From Solea solea (lineage: Eukaryota; Chordata; Actinopteri; Pleuronectiformes; Soleidae): 64,000 bases of DNA. The translations under genes were made by a program, and so were the position numbers. The notes under the pieces are model-generated. The model was not told where the DNA came from. It worked only from the letters and a program-made list of their open reading frames with translations, and ran no database searches. The stretch spans positions 29,006,077 through 29,070,076 of the forward strand of contig NC_081136.1 of assembly GCF_958295425.1 (NCBI RefSeq), given 5' to 3'. Every line of letters begins with the position of its first letter. The first letter of the stretch is position 1. Positions 1 through 17,900 of this stretch are shown here, piece after piece.

Positions 1-98
1 TACAGATTAATGTTAACGAAATGGTACATGTAGTTTATGAACCACTCATTTAGTTTATGAACACTTCAGTTAATCTGGAAAATGTGTTATTTAACTAG

Positions 99-6052
<5,954 letters not shown>

Positions 6053-9000
6053 ACCAGCGTCGTGTGGACTGGAAACACCAATACTCCATGAATCGCACAG
6101 ACTCATAGAGGGAGAGGAGGAGGAGGAGGAAGAGGAGGACAGAATAGTCAACACACCTGCTTTATTTTCGTGGGGAGGGAGGGAGGGAGGGGGGGGAAAA
6201 AGCTCTGGCTGAGCCCGAAAGAGAAGGGGGGGGGGGGTTTGCAGAGGGGGTCGTAAGTTCCACATACACCCGTGGCAGTCGTTTTATTTATTCACGCTTT
6301 AAAACAATAATAACACCCTTAACTCTAACTCTGCAGAGCTGCTCCTGCCATTCTCCACTTTCTATCTCCCCCCCGACTTCTTCTCCTGGGAGATTTGACT
6401 TCCCTTCTGCTTGGCATCACAATTATCATATTGTCCTGAGACGCTCATTTGTGTGTCAACCTGTATGTAAACCTTTCATCCTCTCTTCCCATTGCCAGAT
6501 CTTCTATTGTTTAACTATTATTAAAGATGGAATTATTGATGCTAAAATGATATATATATATACATATATAAACCAACTTGATTAAAAAAGGAAAGAAAAT
6601 CTGTGTGAATGAAGGTGAACTTTGAAGATTTAGTGACGGACAATTTTTCCTGTCCCTCTTTCTTCTTTTTTTGGTTATTGTCTTTTCTTTTCTACTTGTG
6701 ATTATGTTTTTGTGTAGTTCTGTGAGGGCGGGGTTAGACCTGATGGGTGGGGTTAGTTGGGATCTCAGGGTCCAATCATATCATATGTCTTTTAATTCAT
6801 CATTTCATTGAGATTCACTGTTGTTTTTTTAAACACTTTTTATTACGCGTCGTTCTCTCTCCCGATCAGCCTGTAGTTTGTTTGTTTGTTTGTTTGTTTG
6901 GTTTTTTTGTTTGTTTTCTTTAGTGCGACTGGACGGTGGGCGGTGCTTCCCGCCCGCCACTCAAAACCCTGCAGTGAAACCATCTCATTGGCTGCTTCTC
7001 TCTCAGCGTCCACGCAAAAACGCCAGTGTTGTCATTTAAAAAAAAAAAAAGTATTTCAAGCCAGTGGGAGCCGAACGTTTCAGTTTATCTTGTTCCTTTC
7101 CCACGAGAGACGATACTGTATTAGAAGCACGACAGGCTGTCGGATCATTGCAAGGGTTATACTGTATATTTAGATATTTATATAGAAACTTAGATTTTTC
7201 TATCTTTTCCTCTCTTGCACCATTTGTCATACTTTTTTTTTTTTTTGGAAAACAAAAAATCCTAAACATAAGCAATTAAATGTTCTAATAATGCGTGTAC
7301 GTAAAACCTCGTTTTTAATACTGTGACAGACGTGTTTTTTTTTTTTTCCTCCAGAGAAACCAAATGTGCACCAAGTTGTTGCCAGTCTGGTACTATTTTT
7401 GTTTTCAACATGGGTCGTCTTTGCAAAAAAAAAAAAAAATGGTGCTGTGTAAATTTACGACACTGGCCATACACAACACGACTCGTTGGTACTCACAGAT
7501 ACAGTCGAGGGATTCACTCATCTGAATCTCACTATCGATTATTTTTCCATCCAAGAAATCAGTGTGCATTTGCCTGTAAAGGGATATTTCCTATGTTTTT
7601 TTCCATGACATTTTTTCTTCTTCTTCTCCTTCCCTGCACCTGAAAGACTTAGATCCTTACTCTATAATGAGCTGCACCGGTTGTCATCCTCGACGGCTCT
7701 TTCCCCAGCTGACCTGATGGGTGGAAATTAGAAAATCCCTGACCGTCATTTCTCCTGACAGCTGACACCTGAGCCTGTGTGTCGTCCCGCTGGGAGATGC
7801 TTGTCGTTTCTACTCTCGCAGACACGGGATCAAATGCTTTAACACATGAACTAAAAATTAAACCATTATGTTCACTGTATATGGGGGGGGTTATAAAAAA
7901 AACCTTTTTGAGCAGGTTGAAATGGCACAAAAACCTTGTTTACCAATCAAATAAAATTTTATTTGAAGTACAAATATTCCTGCACATGTCCTGCAACTTT
8001 GTATGTGTGACATCACGAGTGTTCAATATTTTCTTAACATTCTAATGCTAGGTTTCTTATCTTGGCTTAGCATGTTGACTGCAAACAGCGGAGAGTGCTA
8101 ATAACGTAGTAAACTGTACAGTAAAAGGTGTGAATTACCATGGAAAAATAGTCATTAAGTGAATTATTATTTTATGCCAAATCATTTTTTTGCACTAAAT
8201 AAATGAAAATCTAACCTAGTATTGGTGAGTTGTAGATGTAGTGGTAGCAGAGTTGCTCTCTTTCACCCCGTTTTCAGTTTTTATGCTAAGCAATCAAGAT
8301 TTCCAGACTATTTATTTAAATTTGGTTGACATTTAAAGCAAAAAAAGATGCCTGCTTTATATAAAGTGTTGAGATCTGATACTGTGCCACAGCCCATAAA
8401 ACCTCAGCACTAGTTGAGAATAGTACTATTCTCTGCCAATGTTAACAATAATAATAATAATGATAATAATGCCTCTCCTCGAGCTGTGGAGAATCTCCCT
8501 CTCTTTACGCGGTGTGACCTGTCGTCCAGTGTTGTTCTTCAAGTCCTATTTCCTTGCTTTTGTTTTCTGTGGAAATGTGTCAAATATGTGCGTATGTGTA
8601 CCTTTTTAAGGTGTGTTTGTGTGCGTCTGTGTGTGCACTTCCCTCTCATGTAGGCTTAGGTTGCTTCATTACCAGCTGCCTCAGGATCCTAGCCTGTACA
8701 TTAGGGGAAGAAACTATTGTTTTATTTTTCCTTTTTTTTTTTTTTTTTAGTCAGTCGCAAGCTGACCAACACGTGGGTGGGGCAGGGGAAGACACCAGCA
8801 TCATATGTGTATATACATATTATATACAGATATGACAACCTTTAAAAAGTATAGGAAGGTTAAAAAAAAAAGATTATTGACTCCTGTATTTATTATTATT
8901 GTTGTTGTAAATCCTAACACACAGCAAACTGGCAATGATCACAAACATGTTTTAAGTTGTCTAATAAAGGAAAAGAAAAAAAAAACTATGTTTAAATATC

Positions 9001-9072
9001 GCAAGTGATAATGGTAGATAATGAGCAATAATTAAAAAAAAAAAAAAGAAGATCTGTAAGCCTAATGAATAA
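6053..9072 (+). other. AHCYL2: Probable AHCYL2 3' UTR and polyadenylation region
   Basis: About 3 kb after the stop codon contains no convincing ORF. It has G-runs (6174-6240), a TTTG run near 6880-6920 and poly-A/poly-T runs. AATAAA-type signals occur near 7950, 8198 and 8963, and a last one (GAATAAAGACG) near 9067-9072. I place the end of the longest 3' UTR there by inference; earlier signals could give shorter transcripts. Confidence 0.5.
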
Positions 9073-9414
9073 AGACGTTAAAAAATTGTAAACTTTAACT
9101 CCTTTTCAGTTATTGCTCACCTGCTTCTCCCTGATATACGGACTAACGTGTGTCTGTCCAGTGTGTTTTCACAGCGGGCTGATTTTGTGTGTTTGTGTGT
9201 TTGCAGCTGCTGAGGGCAGTCAGAGCCACAGTGAGCTAATGTGAGCCGTCACACACGGGGACGTCTCCAACACACACACACACACACAGCTGTGAGCCTT
9301 CATGTGTTTCTCACTCACACAAATCTGCATCACAGGATGACTGACAGAGAATTGGACGGGCCAAGGACTAAGCAAAATAACTGGCTGCTTGAGGCCCCCG
9401 ATCACCAGGGGCCA

Positions 9415-9480
9415 TATATGTATATATATATATATATATAGATGATATACATATATGTACAGTATACATATGCAGTATAT
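9415..9480. repeat. AT-rich (TA)n palindromic microsatellite
   Basis: An alternating TATATA tract is followed by GATGATATACATATATGTACAGTATACATATGCAGTATAT. The stretch is rich in self-complementary ATATGTACATAT-type words and lies between AHCYL2 and STRIP2. Confidence 0.75.
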
Positions 9481-9589
9481 AATGTTTTGGTGGTTTCCTT
9501 GTTTAAAGGAATACTTCACCGATTTGTATTTAGCTTTATATTACTAGAATAGTATTTTTTTTTTTTAACTGTGCTTCCCTTCAGGTCTG

Positions 9590-9760
9590 AGACTTGGTCA
9601 AAGGCTTGAAACTGCAACGCCAATTCCTCAATTTTTAGACCCACTCGGAGGTGGGTCTAAAAAATCTCTTCCACAAGAGATAAAGTGTTGTATACAGCTC
9701 CGAGTGTCCACACACACAGATAATAAGTTTCTCCTGAGGTGAGTCTGGCCGCTGGCAATT
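9590..9760. repeat. Interspersed-repeat fragment with two perfect hairpins
   Basis: Two adjacent inverted repeats stand out. At 9632-9663, a 13-bp perfect stem (TTTTTAGACCCAC / GTGGGTCTAAAAA) encloses a 6-base loop. At 9664-9681, ATCTCTT / AAGAGAT encloses a 4-base loop. The surroundings (GACTTGGTCAAAGGC and GAGTGTCCACAC) look like a degenerate fish interspersed element. No ORF is present and the family is not identified. Confidence 0.5.
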
Positions 9761-10320
9761 ACGTGCCATCATTCGGAGAATCTCGACGCTTATTGGCCAT
9801 CGTGACGGTGTGATTTTTCACAAAAAATAAAATCCCTAAACTCGCGTCCGGTGTAGAACACAGCATTAGTGCTTCACTTTGAATGTGAAAGTGCAATACT
9901 CTTTATTACTCTACTTACATTAGTATCAACAATAGTCTGGGGTGGTGGGAGGGGGGAGCTTGGGGCCCCATAAAGACGTGGGCCGGCCCTGTTTACAGTC
10001 ACTCTAAAATGTTATGTCAGTTGTCAATATAAGTAATTATCACAATAAAGGTGAGATAATCAAATTGTTTTTGCCGCCAAGGAATGTTGTCGAAACTAGG
10101 TCATCAGTTACGGACAAACAACACATACCCCGATAAACAGAAACAATTCACACGTCTGAAGTAAAAACATTCCTAGTTTATTGTATCATAATATACCGTA
10201 TATTGCTATTGAATTATTGCCCAAACCGTAAGTAGCACTAGAATAAACTCCAGTAGTGGTGGTCATTTAAATACCATATTTATTTGCAAATAATCTATAT
10301 TGCTGTTGCATTCACAGCTT

Positions 10321-10636
10321 TACACATACAGGCCACATTATTAGGTACACCTGCTCTGATCTACTGGGACTTTCACTCACAACCATTTCTAGAAAGCTCT
10401 GAAAAAGAGAAAGCAGCATTTCTCTTGGTGAAAAAGCCTTGGAGATCAAAGGAGGATTGTCCAGATTAGTTTTAAGTGACAGGAAGGCAACAAAAAACTC
10501 AAACACTAATTACAACCGAGGTGTGCAGGGGATTATCTCTGAACGCACACGACAAGAGAAACTTGAAGCAGTGGGAAAACAACACCAGGTGCCAAATTAT
10601 TGGCCTGTGTGCCTAATAATGTGGCCAGTGAGTGTA
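10321..10636. mobile_element. Short non-autonomous DNA transposon with terminal inverted repeats
   Basis: The left end TACACATACAGGCCACATTA is matched by the reverse complement of the right end TAATGTGGCCAGTGAGTGTA, so about 30 bp of terminal inverted repeat bound a 316-bp element. The internal sequence has no convincing coding potential. The ends match a common fish repeat beginning GGCCACATTATTAGGTACAC. A flanking TA duplication is possible, which would fit a Tc1/mariner-like mobiliser, but this is not certain. Confidence 0.7.
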
Positions 10637-10939
10637 TCTTAACAGTGAGTAATTATTTAATGATGAGCGTACTCCCACTGTGCCTGCTGTCCTCACATGT
10701 GGTCACATTCTCGCCAGCTCACGCCTACATTCATCTGTACAATCCAATCATGTCATCATAAGTGGATTGTAGTCATAAAGTGTAGTGTGTGTGTGGATTT
10801 TTATTTCTTTCCATCTTAAGGACCTTTTCTGGCATAAACACTAACCTTGACCTTGGTTGGGCATTAACTAGTTATGGTTAAGGTTAAGTGATAACGCTTT
10901 AAGCTGTCAAAATAAATGGCACTGCAGGAAGCTGTGCAA

Positions 10940-10965
10940 ACTTGTGTGTGTGTGTGTGTGTGTGG
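10940..10965. repeat. (TG)n microsatellite
   Basis: Eleven or so TG units in intergenic sequence between AHCYL2 and STRIP2. Confidence 0.9.
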
Positions 10966-11436
10966 CAGCCACCCCCACATCATATCAAAAATTCACTTGC
11001 TCCACAGAAAGGAGAGAAGCAGGAGGTGAAGCTGCTGCAGACAGGTGTACCTCCACCTTCATCAAATATTCAAACCGGAGCTTCAGGATTATAGTCGCAG
11101 GGGGTATCCTCTCCAACAATGGTATCATATCACAGCAAAAGATTTAAGGTGTTCTCACCCAAATTGTCATTGCTGTGGACTAATGTGCTCGGCTGTTTTT
11201 TGTTTTTATTTTTGCAGAGCAACCCTCTGATCTCAGGTCCCATGGTCATTTTCTGAAATATAACACAACATCAGACAAAGGTATGGTGATTTTCACGTAG
11301 TGTCCCAATAATGCATGTGATTTGATCTCACTTAAATTTCCAGCCAGTGATATTTATGTGAAGCTTTCACTGTGCCTTTTTTGTACATTTACTGTTTTTG
11401 TTTAAAAAAAAAAAAAAAAAAAAGTAATGGTACGGA

Positions 11437-11632
11437 AGAATCTCAGAATTCTAACTTTTTTGTCACAATTCTGACTTTAATCCTGACTTTAATCTTGACC
11501 TTTTTTCCCCCTCATAAATCTGACTTTTTTTTCTCAGAATTCTGAATTAAATCTTCAATTCTGACTTTAAATCTTGACTTTTTCTCAGAATTCTGACTTA
11601 AATCTTGACTTTTTCTCAGAATTCTGACTTTA
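11437..11632. repeat. Minisatellite of about 30 bp (TCTGACTTTAAATCTTGACTTTTT type)
   Basis: Degenerate tandem copies of a unit containing AGAATTCTGACTTTAAATC and TTGACTTTTTCTC run from after the poly-A tract at 11404 up to the STRIP2 CpG-rich promoter region. Similar wording (ATCTGCGACTTTATTTTCTC) recurs in the minisatellite at 59795-60310. Confidence 0.8.
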
Positions 11633-11639
11633 CCCTTCG

Positions 11640-11951
11640 TTAGTAGCGGTCAGCTGATGCTCCTTTCTGCTGTCAGGACTCTAACCCCGCCCTTTCGGGG
11701 CGCACGGGGACAGCGAATCAGGCGCTTCGGCGAATGAAACAAACCTGGGGAGGAGGAGGAGGTGGTGGCGGTGAAGTCTGGAGAGAGAGGAGAGAGACCC
11801 TCAACTCCTGCTCCTGGTGCCGCTTCTCTGCTCTTGTCAGCTCAGCTCTCCTCTCCTCCACCACAGGAGAAGGTATGCGCCACCAGCAGAGGAGAAGGAG
11901 GAGGGAGTGAGCCGCTGCCGCCGCCGCCGCCGCCGCGCCACGCGAGGAAAG
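11640..11951 (+). promoter_or_regulatory. STRIP2: STRIP2 GC-rich promoter and 5' UTR
   Basis: Base composition changes abruptly to GC- and CpG-rich. CCCCGCCC-type GC boxes lie near 11686-11710. A purine-rich GGAGGAGGAGGAGGTGGTGG stretch and a CCGCCGCCGCCGCCGCC run come just before the start codon. No TATA box is apparent. This is inferred to be a CpG-island promoter; the transcription start cannot be fixed from sequence alone. Confidence 0.65.
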
Positions 11952-14900
11952 ATGCAGGCGGAGGACATGGAGGTCCCTTTCATTAACAACCTGAACGACA
12001 ACGGCGACAGACTGAGGCCGAGGGGGAAAGATGCGTTCAAGGATCAGCAGAAGGAGTCGGAGGTAAATCCGGGCTACACTCTCTGTATGTGTGTGTGTGC
12101 GTGTGTGTTGTTGCTGGGGAGCTTTTCGGACCAGCTAAATGTCCCCCCCGTTTTTCTCACAGTGCAGTGTGAGACTCTCCTCTTGTCTCCTCTTGGACAT
12201 GTCCACATGCTCTCATGCAGACAGACACCCAGGTGCTATTTTGGAAAAGCCTCTGCTATAAATACCCGGCAGCAGTAATCCTACAGTGGTGAAGGAGGCA
12301 GGTGGTGAAATGTGACCACAGCAGCTCCAGCTCCACCAAACACCACCAAAACCGTCATTCAGGTCCCTTTCACTACTAAAAACCATAAAAAAAACTTCAT
12401 TCTCTCATGTCTCCTGGTCATTTCAGGCAGATTTCCTCAACAACTGTCCACTGCAGCTGTTATAGCAGCTGTGTTTTTTTTGTATTATGGTGTGTTTTCT
12501 GTCATGCTCAGCATCACTGAAATATAATCCATCAAATATAATCAGCAATGTCAATTCTGATGATCCACCAGTCGTGAAAGCGTTCATCAATATCCTCCTC
12601 CAACAGAAAACCTGTGCAGTTTCAGGCTTCATTTCATAAATATGCTCTCATTAATTCAACATTTTATTGCACGAATAATTACTAATGTAAACTAATGTAT
12701 TATTGCTTAAAGATAGTGGCAGTAATGTACTGTGTTTTTTTAGTTTTATTCATTATTTGTGCAGTAAAGCTGTGTGAAATAACAACAGATGCAGAAAACT
12801 ACAGAATTAATTAGACCATATTTATGAAATGAAGCCTGGAGCTGCAAAGGTTTTGCTGCATCTGTAATTTAAAACATTTCATTGCACAAATAGTAAATAA
12901 AACTAAAAAAAAATTAGAAAAAAAACAGTATAGAAAGCCCTGGTTCTCAAACTATGGTACATGCACCACCAGTGGCACATGACTTTCCTCTGGTGGTACT
13001 TTGTGATCAGAGTGCAGCTGCGGAGTTTAGACTAGGGCTATGAATAAATATCTAATTGCGATTATTTTTGACATTTTACATTTGAATAAGATTTTTAGAA
13101 TGATGACTGTGTGATATTTGTGCAGATCTGTGAGATTCAAAGATGTTCTCTTCAGTCTGTAGAATAAAATGTGTATTGATCAAAACAATAATGAATCTAA
13201 AATGATGTTTTGACACACATTTTGGCTATATTGTGTATAGTATTGCATTCATTGTTCAGCCCTAATTTTGACCAGAGTACGTAGAAACAAATAACATAAT
13301 AATATTAAAAGAAATAATCATAACTAGTACCGCGCGCTGTTCTGAACGGGTTCGAGCCGACCCACGCGGGTCGCCGTGTGCCACGGCTCCCCGCGTGCCT
13401 CGCGCTCTCACCCGTTCATTCACCGCGCGCGGTACTAGTTATTTTCAGTACTAGTTATTTTCACCGGCGTCCCCGCGCATGTCGATCCAAATTTCGGGGG
13501 GGATCGGGCAACGTATGGCAAAGTTATAGGGCACTTCCTGTTTAAAATGGCCGACTTCCTGTTCGGTCAAATGCGCGTCCGTAAACATGTTCAGGGAAGT
13601 TCCCTTGTCTTACATATCAAGTTTTGTTCAGATCGGACAATCTTAGAGTTTACTTCCTGTTTCGGACATTCCACTTCCTGTTAAGAGGTCATCTTTTGCA
13701 GACATGCTCAGGACAGGTCCCTGGTGTCACATATAAGGTTTCGTGAAAATCGGACAACGTACGGCAAAGTTAGAGGGCACTTCCTGTTTAAAGTGGCGAA
13801 CTTCCTGTTCGTCTCTGGAAACATGTTCAGGGAAGGTCCCGTAACTCACATATCTAGTTTTGTGTCAATCGGACAATGTAAGACTTTACTTCCTGTTTCG
13901 GGTGTTCCACTTCCTGTAGGGAGGTGACCTTTTACGGACATGCTCAGGACAGGTCCCTGGTGTCACATATAAGGTTTTGTGCAAATCGGACAACGTACGG
14001 CAAAGTTAGAGGGCACTTCCTGTTTAAAATGGCCGACTTCCTGTTCGTCTCCGTAAACATGTTCAGGGAAGGTCCCGTAACTCACATATCTAGTTTTGTG
14101 TCAATCGGACAATGTAAGACTTTACTTCCTGTTTCGGGTGTTCCACTTCCTGTAGGGAGGTGACCTTTTACGGACATGCTCAGGACAGTTCCCTGGTGTC
14201 ACATATAAGGTTTTGTGCAAATCGGACAACGTACGGCAAAGTTAGAGGGCACTTCCTGTTTAAAATGGCCGACTTCCTGTTCGTCTCCGTAAACATGTTC
14301 AGGGAAGGTCCCGTAACTCACATATCTAGTTTTGTGTCAATCGGACAATGTAAGACTTTACTTCCTGTTTCGGGCGTTCCACTTCCTGTAGGGAGGTGAC
14401 CTTTTACGGACATGTTGAGGAAGGGTCTGGGGTCCCACATACTAAGTTTCAAGTGGATACAACAATCCCTGTTGGAGCAGCATCAAAAACTATAAATGTA
14501 ATTCTGTCTGCTGTCACCAGGGGGCGCTGTATTTGAAAATGAATATTTTCATATAGACGTGTTCAGGGCCGGACTGTCATCAATCCTTGCAAGTTTGGTT
14601 CAGATCGGACCAGGATTGGCAAAGTTGTAACAGTTTGTTTTTTTAGAATTTTCTACCACCACCAGGAGGCGCTGTTTTCAAAATGTACCGTTTCAGCAAC
14701 ATAGTCGTCTTCAGCAACTAACCATCATCAACTATAGCAAGTTTGGTTGGGATCAGACCTTCCATCGCCAAGTTATAAGAGTTTCATTGTCTGTTATGAA
14801 AAATTATTATTATCTCCAATTTTGGCGCCCCCTATCTCGTACGCCATACAATATTTTAAAAAGCTTTTGATAACTTTTGATGCTCAACTCGTCCACATTG

Positions 14901-17900
14901 ATCTCACCAAGTTTGAAGGTGATCGCACAAAAGCTCTAGGAGGAGATAATTGAAATACAAGCTGTCATACTGTCTGCTGTGACCAGGAGGCGCTGTTTTC
15001 GAAATTTAATATTTTCATATAGACGTCTTTAGGGCCGGACTATCATCAATCCTAGCAAGTTTGGTTCAGATCGGACCAGGATTCACGAAGTTGTAGCAGT
15101 TTGAATTTTTGTCCCAAAAATCCGACTTTGCGTCGTTGCCATGGCAACACCGTTAAACGATTTGTCGTCATATTGATCACGCATCATCTACCATGTGTTT
15201 TGACTGTTGTCACCAATTTTGAGTGCGGTACGATTATCTGTGTAAAAGTTATTCCCGAAATTGTAAAAAAACTTTTTTTTTGTGTATTTTCTTTCACCAC
15301 AAGGAGGCGCTGTTTTCAAACTTCACCGTTTTTTCATAGACGTCTTCAGCCATGGCCCATCATCAATCATAGCAAGTTTGGTTCGGATCGGACCTTCCAT
15401 CGCAAAGTTATAAGAGTTTTGTTTTTCTGATGCGAAACATCAGAATCATCACGAACTTTGCCGCCCCCTATCTCGTGCGCCATGCGACATTTGAACAAAC
15501 TTTTGATACCGTGAGCTCCTCAACTGGTCCACAGGGACCTCACCAAGTTTGAAGGCGATCGCACGAAAACTCTAGGAGGAGTTAGTTCAAATACCATTGC
15601 TGCGAATTCGCCAAAATCGCCAAAAAATCGCCAATCAACCCAAGATGGCGGATTTCCTGTTGGGTTTGGATCATGGTCATAATGTAATTTTTTCTTCATC
15701 CTGACCCACTACACATGTGTACCGAATTTCGTGCATGTGCGATATTTGTGTTGGTCATGGTGAATTTGGACAGGTGGCGCTGCACTTATTGGCCCCTCCC
15801 ACATTCAATTTTCGACGCACATTCCCCGAACCTTTTTCAGACGTAAATTTACACCACGATTGATGCGGTCACAAAAATCTGTGAGTTTTGGGGTATGGGA
15901 AAGGCCTCAAAAATGCGATTCATTTGGGGGAATAATAAGAATAACTAGTACCGCAAGCGGTAATGAACGGGTTCGAGCTTGAGGGCTCGCGAGTGTCCGT
16001 GCGTCCACGTCGCTACGCGAGTCACATTTGACTATTTCAAAGATGTCATCCCCCTACCTTTGTTCTGAAGGCGTCAATATCTGCCACCAACACCTACAAC
16101 ACACAATCTTAACCCCTCACCATTGGCACCCTTCACCTAACCTTGTTCGTCCTGACGGTCTTGGGATCCCAATGGTTCTATGAAGAGAGGATTTTCAGAG
16201 AAAAAACTAAAGTGAAATAAAACATGAGTATATTTGTCATAAAAATGGGAAACAAGATATGTAGTATAATCATAGTTAGAAAGATCAAATATAGATACAC
16301 ATTTCTAATATCATAAAAAATACATTAAAGTGTGTCATTGTTGGTGTGCTGGTTCAGTCTGTTGCTGAATGAGCTGATTGAGGATAATGTGTTCAGAGAG
16401 TTTCTGAATCATTAGCATCACTGTCAATGCTTTATATACAAAGCTGTGTTTTTCACACATTATTCAAGCACATCAGCTTTGCCATTGTTCCCTTTACCTG
16501 TGAGCTGCCCTGCACATCAGGTTGGTTTGTTATTCATATGAACAGCAGATGCTCACATGCTCCTGTTACAGGTTGTAATGCAAAGTTCTGACTGAACACA
16601 AGTTTCAATGTGTGTAACATTGTTTTAAAACAACAACACTGAGCTTGCTAATAATAATGTAGCCATAATGTTTCGAAACGCACAGTGGACTATTAAATAC
16701 AGTGTCCACCATGAAAAAACCCCAACTTTTTGTGGGCCAATCAGAATCAGAACACTTTATTTTCCTTGGGTGAATTTTTTTTGTCGTCTAAATGCTCCAT
16801 GCAAAGAAAAATTGTTATACAGCCGTGGAAACAAGGCATAAGATAAGGATATAAATAAACAGGTAAATAGGCAATGAGATGGAATGAAATAAAATATTAA
16901 ATAAAATAATACAATAATCAAGTAGACAATCTGGAAATGGAAACAATATACAAATATTAAGCAATGAAGTGAGAATGAGTATAGTTTTGTTTTATAGATA
17001 ACCATAGGAGTCTGATCATCAAGTAGTTGCTGGTTTTGTTTTGGCCGGTCACAAATGAAAACCATGCTAAAGTAAAGGAATTGGAAAATGATTTTCTTAT
17101 TTTCACATTTGGAGGAAAAAAAGTCATGACAATAAATGCTACAGACTGGAAATGACTTACACTTGTGTTCAATTCTTATAACCAGTTTTTGATTGGTGCA
17201 TTTTAAACCACGCCTCTTTTCCCCTAACTTGTCTGTGATTGGTCTATTACCACGTCTGTCAGGTAAAACTCAGCTCTGTTAGGACTGTGCCCTTCAGTTG
17301 TGTAGTTTCTACACAGCACGTGGTTCTACTTGGCCTTGGCTTTCAGTGGACTGCACTTGAGCGAATTTCATCTTTTTCAAAGTCTCTTCAACGGTTAAAA
17401 GGTCTTTCTTCTTTGTGTGTACTGGACTTCATCAGCAGAACCAGCGGATAATTTTAGGTAAGTGCTTTTGGCATATCAGTTCACATAGCTCTTTGTTTTC
17501 ATGGCCAGAGAGAACGATGCCAATGAACAGATTAATTTAAAAGAATGTAATCACTGTTTTTGCTTTCTGGTGACCTTGTCTTTGTTTGCATCTAGCATGG
17601 CTGTACAAATGGTTAACATGTTAGATGCAGTTTGTCTTTATACACGGTTCAAAGCAGACGGGAGTAATTTCAATAAGTCTCATTATTTGTATCACAAATA
17701 CAGTTTGTGGGATGTGTGTTTTTGTCGTTTTTTGTTTCAGTTTTTATGCTTGAACAAAATTTTTGCGGTGTCGCATGGATGTATTTTATGCTCTGCATAG
17801 AGCATAGCCCTTGGGCAGGGGCAGTGATGTTACCCATCATGCCCAAGTTTCATTTGAGTCCACCACAGTCACACACCAAAAGAACTAGTTATTCCATTCC

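Noticed and set aside
11817..12278. Long ORF through the STRIP2 exon 1 region as a separate protein
   Set aside because: It is the STRIP2 frame extended upstream through CG-rich 5' UTR and downstream through the GTAAAT donor into the intron.
13520..14400. Repeated open frames of about 79 residues (MTFYGHAQ... type) as a gene family
   Set aside because: They are translations of the 236-bp repeat; frames rotate between arrays with other periods, there are no conserved domains, and the same pattern appears wherever the CACTTCCTG repeats occur.
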